The position numbers and the translations under genes are program-made. The notes below the pieces were generated by a model that made no database searches, was not told the origin of the DNA, and saw nothing but the letters and a program-made list of their open reading frames with translations. A stretch of DNA of 64,000 nucleotides, taken from contig CM034313.1 in assembly GCA_019925795.1 (NCBI GenBank), positions 83,545,663 through 83,609,662 of the forward strand, given 5' to 3'. Below, in pieces: positions 58,678 to 64,000 of the stretch. Origin of the DNA: Dendrobium chrysotoxum. Taxonomy: Eukaryota; Streptophyta; Magnoliopsida; Asparagales; Orchidaceae. Every line of letters begins with the position of its first letter. Position 1 is the first letter of the stretch.

Positions 58678-59330
58678 GACAATGCACACCATTAAGACTA
58701 AAAATAAGTCACAGTGGACCTATATAATGTGGTTCACTAAGGAGGTTAATGAATTGAACCTTAGAATGTCCTTCATGGGCCTCATCCAAGGCCTTAGGGG
58801 CGACCAATTCAAGTTTGTTGTAGTGAAGAAACTAGTACACAAGGAGATTTCATAAAGGTAAACAAGTGCATCAATGTAATTGAGTTCATAAAGGGGAAGA
58901 GAAAGAAAGATGCGGGAAAGGAAAATAAAGTAGAATAGCCAACGACTTAGGGATAAAATATCTTGAAATTTTATTCAACAATCAAATACCACAATCGTGA
59001 CTTGAATCACAAGTTGATATGCTCTCAATCAACAAAAAGTGTATCACCTTCAGTTTCAATTTAAAGAAACCGAATTGAACCTTAGAATGTCCAAGTGGCC
59101 CTCATGGGCCTCATCCAAGCCCTTAGGGTTGACAAGTTCAAGTTTGTTGTAGTGAAGAAACTAGTTCATGAAGGAGATTTCATAAAGGTAAACAAGTGCA
59201 TCAATGTAATTGAGTTCATAAAGGGGGAGAGAAAGAAAGATCCGGGAAAGGAAAATAAAGTAGAATAGCCAACGACTTGGGGAGAAAATATCTTGAAATT
59301 TTATTCAACAGTCAAATTCCCTAATACAAT
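58678..59330 (+). pseudogene. Ty3/gypsy gag remainder, duplicated
   Basis: Right of the array the gag frame continues in pieces: FTKEVNELNLRMSFMGLIQG, LRGDQFKFVVVKKLVHKE, then KCINVIEFIKGKRKKD, which resembles the C-terminal half of plant gypsy gag. The block 58752-58990 is repeated at 59076-59320 (about 322 bp apart), with ATGGGCCTCATCCAAG, AGTTTGTTGTAGTGAAG and AATAAAGTAGAATAGCCAAC in both. Between them lies the 80-bp repeat shared with 37068-37150. No pol follows. Confidence 0.7.
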
Positions 59331-59510
59331 ACTCGAACCCCTTATAAAAAGACTCAATGCTCACAACATGCCTAAAATGCATTAGGACTATAATAAAAGA
59401 AAATAATGTCATTATATGAAGCATGTGTAAAATATATTTGAAATTAAACGGACATATCTGACAGCTACTAATTATGATAATAATTAATTGGACCTAAGTG
59501 GCAAGGAGAT

Positions 59511-60034
59511 TGTTAGACCGGTCCAATTGGACCGGTCCAGCCAGTCCACGCGGGACCGGCCCGGGCGGAACGAGGCGGACAATGTCCGCCTCCTGCTACA
59601 GCCGCACGAGCGCCATCCTTGCGGGAGCCGAATAGGAAGGTTTTTCTAGGGATTTGGGAGGGAAATTTGAATGTAGGGACTGTTTAGGGATTTCCTTTTG
59701 ATTTGTATGCATTAAATAGTTTGTTTTCCTAGGATTAGGGCATCTTGAATTTGGCTGAAATTTGAGATCTCTGAGGTCTTTTGGGCTCTAGCGGAGTCTA
59801 GAGATTTGGGAGAGAAAGATCCTCATCTCGAATAGAGGATCAATTGTATTTTGCTGTTTTTAATCATCTACTAGTGAAATATATCCTTTTGGAGTGGATT
59901 GCCTTCAATTTTCTCTCAGTTTTCCTACTGTTTTTCTCTGTTTTTGCTGATTTCCTGCAGCAAACAGCAAAACTGCTGCTGTTTGCTCTCCGTTCTTGGG
60001 TAGGTTTGCTTGCGAACTCAAGTATTTCCTATCA
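59511..60034 (+). repeat. 5' LTR of the gag-only element
   Basis: TG...CA ends. Starts TGTTAGACCGGTCC, contains GC-rich GGCGGACAATGTCCGCC palindromic sequence, and ends TTTCCTATCA three bases before the primer-binding site. Confidence 0.9.
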
Positions 60035-60142
60035 AATTGGTATCAGAGCGTTGTCTTGGGACCATCGGCGGCTGAAATTATAAAATTTTAGCGGCGAAAT
60101 CTCATCTGGAAGAAGATCTTCTCGTGATTCTTGGGAAGAAAT

Positions 60143-61477
60143 ATGGCCGGGAAGAAGGTTGAAGTTTTGGAAGGAGAAATTGCGCAACTTAAATCAGATT
60201 TGGAGGAAAAATGGTTTGATTTTCAAAATCAGATTTCATCCAATAATAAAAGGATGGAAGAGAAGTTCGCCGTGATGGAAGAGATGTTGAAGAAATTGCT
60301 TGAAGCCAAAACCAAACCAGTGACATCGGAAGCAAAGGAAACTATCGGCGGCCAGGGAAGAGATGGGAACCCTAACACATTTAGGGGAAGGGAAAATCCA
60401 GAAGTGGAGATCCTGGAGGGAGAAGATGGAATGCCTCTTCTAGAACCACTTTCTAGAGAGGAGAGGAGCATTGACTACGCAAGAAGGGGTGCTGAATTTG
60501 AAAGGAGAGGGGATGATTTCGATCGCCGGGGTGCTGATTTTGAAAGAAGAAGAGGGGATTTTGATTAAGGGTTTGGTTATGATCGCCGGAGGGAAGATCG
60601 TGACAATTGGGGAGCAGGAATGGGAGGTTATGGAGGATTTAGGGGAAATTGGTGTGACCCGAGGGTGAGGAAACTGAAGATGCCAATCTTTGAGGGTGAA
60701 GATGCGCACGGGTGGATCTACAAGGTAGAAAGATATTTCGCCGTCAATGGGTTGACAGAAGAGGAGAGACTGACGGCGGCGGGCCTATGTTTGGAAGGGA
60801 AGGCTTTGTCTTGGTATCAGTGGAGGGACATGCGACGACCCATACGGAGTTGGAGAGAGTTCAAGGATTGTTTGGTAGAACGTTTTCGAACTGGCATGGG
60901 AGGAGACTTCTACGAGCAGTTCTTCGCTTTGACACAGGAGGGTTCAGTGACGGAGTACCAGGAGAGATTTGAGTACCTTGCTAGCCGATTGGACCGCCTT
61001 CCTGAGACAGTGCTCGAGGGAAATTTCATGAAGGGACTGACACCAGAGATTCGGGCAGCAGTTAGAGTAATGAGGCCTCGTGACTTGGGAGAGGCTATGG
61101 AACTAGCTCAGTTGATAGAGGATCAGAGGCACCTGGAGAAAGGGGTGGAAGGCGGCAGCTCAAGAGGCACGTACAGGATGGCCACCATCTTTTTGGCATC
61201 CAAGGAGCCGACACCGGGTACCTTTCGGGAAACTCCAAAGGAGAAGACTGCCGGCGGAAGACCTGGGGATAACTTCAAGAAGCTCACAGAAACAGAATTA
61301 CAGGAGAAGAGGGCGAAGGGGATCTGTTTCAGATGTGACGAAAGGTACACGCCGGGGCACAGATGTAAGGACCGAACTCTTCAGGTTCTTGTTGTTTTTG
61401 ATGAAGAAGGAAGGGAGGATGGTGTCGTCTTTCCACCTTGCGGACAAGGTGGATCTTTGGGAGGGGAGTATTGTTAG
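60143..61477 (+). pseudogene. Ty3/gypsy gag with one in-frame stop
   Basis: One frame from ATG 60143 to a TAG inside the 3' LTR (61475), interrupted only by TAA at 60566-60568. The N-terminal part has a coiled-coil-like region (KVEVLEGEIAQLKSDLEEKW, MEEKFAVMEEMLKKLLE), then charged repeats of the type DFERRGDDFDRRGADFERR just before the stop. After it come the retrotransposon gag domain (KLKMPIFEGEDAHGWIYKVE, YFAVNGLTEEERLTAA, LEGKALSWYQWRD, FYEQFFALTQEGSVTEYQE) and a zinc knuckle CFRCDERYTPGHRC as in plant chromovirus/Reina-like elements. The last codons (after about 61405) are a reading-frame shadow of the pol end. ATG 60143 was chosen as the first ATG after the PBS. Confidence 0.85.
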
Positions 61478-62025
61478 ACTAGTCCAATTGGACCGGTCCA
61501 GCCGGTCCACGCGGGACTGGCCCGGGCGGAACGAGGCGGACAATGTCCGCCTCCTGCTACAGCCGCACGAGCGCCATCCTTGCGGGAGCCGAATAGGAAG
61601 GTTTTTCTAGGGATTTGGGAGGAAAATTTGAATGTAGGGACTGTTTAGGGATTTCCTTTTGATTTGTATGCATTAAATAGTTTGTTTTCCTAGGATTAGG
61701 GCATCTTGAATTTGGCTGAAATTTGAGATCTCTGAGGTCTTTTGGGCTCTAGCGGCGTCTAGAGATTTGGGAGAGAAAGATCCTCCTCTCGAATAGAGGA
61801 TCAATTGTATCTTGCTGTTTTTAATTATCTACTAGTGGAATATATCCTTTTGGAGTGGATTGCCTTCAATTTTCTCTCAGTTTTCCTACTGTTTTTCTCT
61901 GTTTTTGCTGATTTCCTGCAGCAAACAGCAAAACTGCTGCTGTTTGCTCTCCATTCTTGGGTAGGTTTGCTTGCGAACTCAAGTATTCCCTTTGGGTTAC
62001 TTGCGAACTCAAGTATTTCCTATCA
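61472..62025 (+). repeat. 3' LTR of the gag-only element
   Basis: Almost identical to the 5' LTR. It carries an extra copy of TTGCGAACTCAAGTATT with a TCCCTTTGGGTTAC spacer near its end, explaining its 30-bp greater length. Confidence 0.9.
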
Positions 62026-62030
62026 GAGAT

Positions 62031-63397
62031 CTAAGATCTAAGAATATCTTTATTTCCTCACTCGACAGCTACTAATTATGTTAATAATTGTTGGACCCAA
62101 GTAGCAAGGAGATCTAAGATCTGAAAATATCTTTATTTCCTCGCTTGAAAGTCTTGTCTTTGGTTTTCAAAAGGTCTAAGAAGTCGGGATCTTCAAAGCC
62201 TGAGTAGCTATGAGTTTCAAGATCCCGTAAGGTATCTTCCCTTACCTCAGTGTAATTAGCAAGGTTGTGAAAACCGGACCGGAAAATCCTTCTCTGACTA
62301 AGTAGACTAAGGACCATGCATCCCAGGACGATGAAATCATGGGATCTTGATCGGGCCCATCACCATTCCCCATCACCAGCTTTAAGTGTACGATAATAAA
62401 TTTCAATTCTTAAAAAAAAATCTCACATCCAATTTTAAACCCTAAAATTACTGCTACTATACACCGAGTATTTAACAACTAGCATTAATCGAAAGTGTTC
62501 TTTCATTATCAAAAGAGGTAATTAACCATAGGGGCTTGAGCCTATGAGAAATCAGACCTCATATCACAAAGTCCCTGCATGATGAGGGTGAAATCTCTGA
62601 GTAGTGTCTTATCTAAAATCCCATTTGCCTTCTGAAAATTTTCTCCATAACCTTAATTCATTAAAACTCTTCTTGTCAATGAAAAAGGCGTGGAAAGGTT
62701 GGGGCACGAATTTTCAGAGCCCACGGTAGCTAGAAAATTTTCAATGACTTTCCTTCTCAAGAAAAGTAAGAAAAGTGATAATTTTAGTGAAGGCATCACA
62801 AGTAATCCATTTTTCATGGGATTTGATTAATTGTCAAATATTTACAAAAAGTGATGAAAATAAAATACTAAGTTCTCTTAGGTTGTAATTCAATATCAAT
62901 TATCAGAATCTTACATTTGCAAGTAGTACATTAAAAAACTAATTACATGGAAAATAAACCTTTCTCATGTCAATGGAAAATAAACCTTTCTCATGTAAAA
63001 GGATTTCAAACAAATATGAGATAATTTCTCCTAGGTTAGTTTTCAAAGTACCGCTTTTTATGAACTTCAAAAGATTAATGTGCATCATTTAAATCCATCC
63101 AATTTGTAGAGTTTTATCAAATTTTATAAAGATGTGCCCATTTATCAAGCATGTAAATAAGCCAATCTAGAACAATAATTTTTGTTCATTACTTCAGGTA
63201 TCAAAACTATTATACTTGATGTAATATTTGAAAGAATAAATGCATTAAATTCAAATAATTTATAAGATCATGTCACAAAAATAAAAAATTGCTTTAGTAG
63301 GATTAAAGCGATCAATTTAAAAGTATTTTACACATCATATATAATGATGAGCCAACCAATTTATGAATAGATGAAATTTTATTCCATAAGTTTTAAT
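62031..63397. other. intergenic DNA right of the LTR element
   Basis: Contains the second copy of the flanking duplication (62066-62145) and a 67-codon minus ORF (62114-62317) without a known motif. A 28-bp tandem duplication lies at 62948-63000 (GGAAAATAAACCTTTCTCATG twice, broken by CAAT). Otherwise AT-rich and featureless. Confidence 0.5.
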
Positions 63398-63763
63398 TAG
63401 GGGTGTCAATAAATGACCCGTCTCGCCAACCCAACCCAAAAAATTCAGATTCGAGTTGACCTGTTTAATAAACGGGTTAGGTTCATGTCCTGCATTTTGG
63501 GTTGAGTTCGAGTTGATCTGCCAACCCGATTTCAATCCGTTTAATATTTTTTCTTAATTTCTTTTATTTATTGATATAATCTTCTTATTTTATTATCAAT
63601 TAGCTTAAAACATATGATTAATAAGCTAATAAAAATATTTTTTAATTAAAATAGTTATTGGGTTGGGTTCCGATTGCTCGTGGGTTCGGGTTGACCGAAT
63701 TCGAGTCAGGTTAATTTCGGGTTGGACCCAAACTCGACACATTGACCCACTTTGACACCCCTA
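63398..63763. mobile_element. hAT-type MITE with perfect 8-bp target duplication
   Basis: Starts TAGGGGTGTCAATAAATG and ends with the inverse GACACCCCTA. The interior is rich in GGGTTGGGTTC/AACCCAACCC words. Flanks GTTTTAAT at 63390-63397 and 63764-63771 are identical. TAGGGGTGTCAA ends with 8-bp duplications are a well-known plant hAT MITE pattern. Length 366 bp. Confidence 0.9.
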
Positions 63764-63771
63764 GTTTTAAT

Positions 63772-64000
63772 CAATGTTATCAAAAGCTATAGGTACACCT
63801 AGGATGATATAGCATCCCAACTCTTTGAGATGCTAAGCACTACCACACCAAAAGTCAAATTAAAGTGCTACAAAACTTCTATTTAAGTTAATAAGTTTAT
63901 TTCAAGTCAGTGATTTTAAAGATACAAATTTTTAATCATCTCATCAAACTACATTTGGTAAAATATTTATCTTTTCAATTTTCAATTTATTCTAGTTCTT
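63772..64000. other. non-coding right edge
   Basis: AT-rich sequence with no feature I can support. Confidence 0.6.

Larger units (their letters stand above)
59511..62025 (+). mobile_element. young gag-only Ty3/gypsy LTR retrotransposon (TR-GAG type)
   Basis: 5' LTR 59511-60034 (524 bp) and 3' LTR 61472-62025 (554 bp) both start TGTTAGAC and end TTTCCTATCA. They are nearly identical apart from a 29-bp internal duplication in the 3' LTR (near 61975-62005). The PBS TGGTATCAGAGCG (60038-60050) fits initiator tRNA-Met. The purine tract TTTGGGAGGGGAGTAT precedes the 3' LTR. Flanks GAGAT at 59506-59510 and 62026-62030 are the 5-bp target duplication. The interior holds gag and the last codons of pol only, so it depends on another element for enzymes. 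The LTRs carry repeated GGACCGGTCC palindromes. Confidence 0.95.
59460..62120. repeat. direct duplication flanking the LTR element
   Basis: GACAGCTACTAATTATG, then TAATAATT, GGACC and AAGTRGCAAGGAGAT occurs at 59460-59510, just left of the LTR element, and again at 62066-62112, about 40 bp right of it, followed in both contexts by GAGATCTAAGATCTRA and an AATATCTTTATTTCCTC block (62026-62065 and 62109-62145). The target was already a short tandem duplication when the element inserted, or was duplicated afterwards. Confidence 0.7.

Noticed and set aside
1..64000. tRNA, rRNA or organelle-derived DNA
   Set aside because: I saw no cloverleaf with conserved A/B box pairs, no rRNA core sequence and no recognisable plastid or mitochondrial gene; a tRNAscan and organelle search would be needed to be sure.

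Overview
The window is nuclear DNA from a flowering plant. It holds four protein genes or gene parts, each with plant gene structure, set in a matrix loaded with transposable elements. The host genes with splice-consistent exons have very long introns filled with transposons: the proteasome gene spreads 804 coding bases over 23 kb. The intron-poor WRNIP1-like gene is strongly GC-rich with C-ending codons at its 5' end and much less so at its 3' end, a gradient typical of monocots. I infer a monocot with a medium-to-large genome, possibly a palm or similar non-grass lineage, but the sequence does not prove the species.

Layout. 1-7083: the last two exons (+) of a plant membrane protein whose upstream exons lie outside the window or were not found; its last intron holds a MITE split by an RTE-type LINE and a puzzling pair of exon-like segments. 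8017-31348: a complete six-exon gene (-) for RPN12, a lid subunit of the 26S proteasome. Its introns carry a decayed Copia element, a decayed RTE LINE, two RTE 3' stubs and an orphan GC-rich ORF (25932-26243). 34429-35557: a 1.1-kb element with long inverted repeats and a GGTACC-rich minisatellite, Mutator-like by its 9-bp target duplication. 35867-43833: a two-exon gene (+) for a small, very basic LLPH/DUF2423-like nucleolar protein. Its single 7.6-kb intron holds an old LTR element, a non-autonomous Helitron and an RTE LINE. 44827-46416: a complete single-exon gene (+) for a WRNIP1/RarA-type AAA+ ATPase with an N-terminal UBA domain.

46417-64000 is essentially repeats. A 3.8-kb hAT element (47827-51647) has an 8-bp target duplication, a broken transposase and a triplicated 568-bp 5' region. 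A family of about 130-bp MITEs (TIR GGCTTCGTTTGGGAC, TTA target site) recurs between 34 and 54 kb. A four-copy, 752-bp tandem array (55670-58677) is built from Ty3/gypsy gag sequence. A young LTR element that keeps gag but has lost pol (59511-62025) has a clean 5-bp target duplication. A hAT MITE (63398-63763) has a perfect 8-bp target duplication.

The host genes are housekeeping genes (protein turnover, ribosome assembly, replication-stress tolerance) and are not an operon or pathway cluster. I found no tRNA, rRNA or CRISPR. I see no convincing new biological system. The most unusual items are the nested and internally rearranged mobile elements, the gag/pol-tail deletion junction, the 752-bp array, and two candidate exon pairs I cannot identify.
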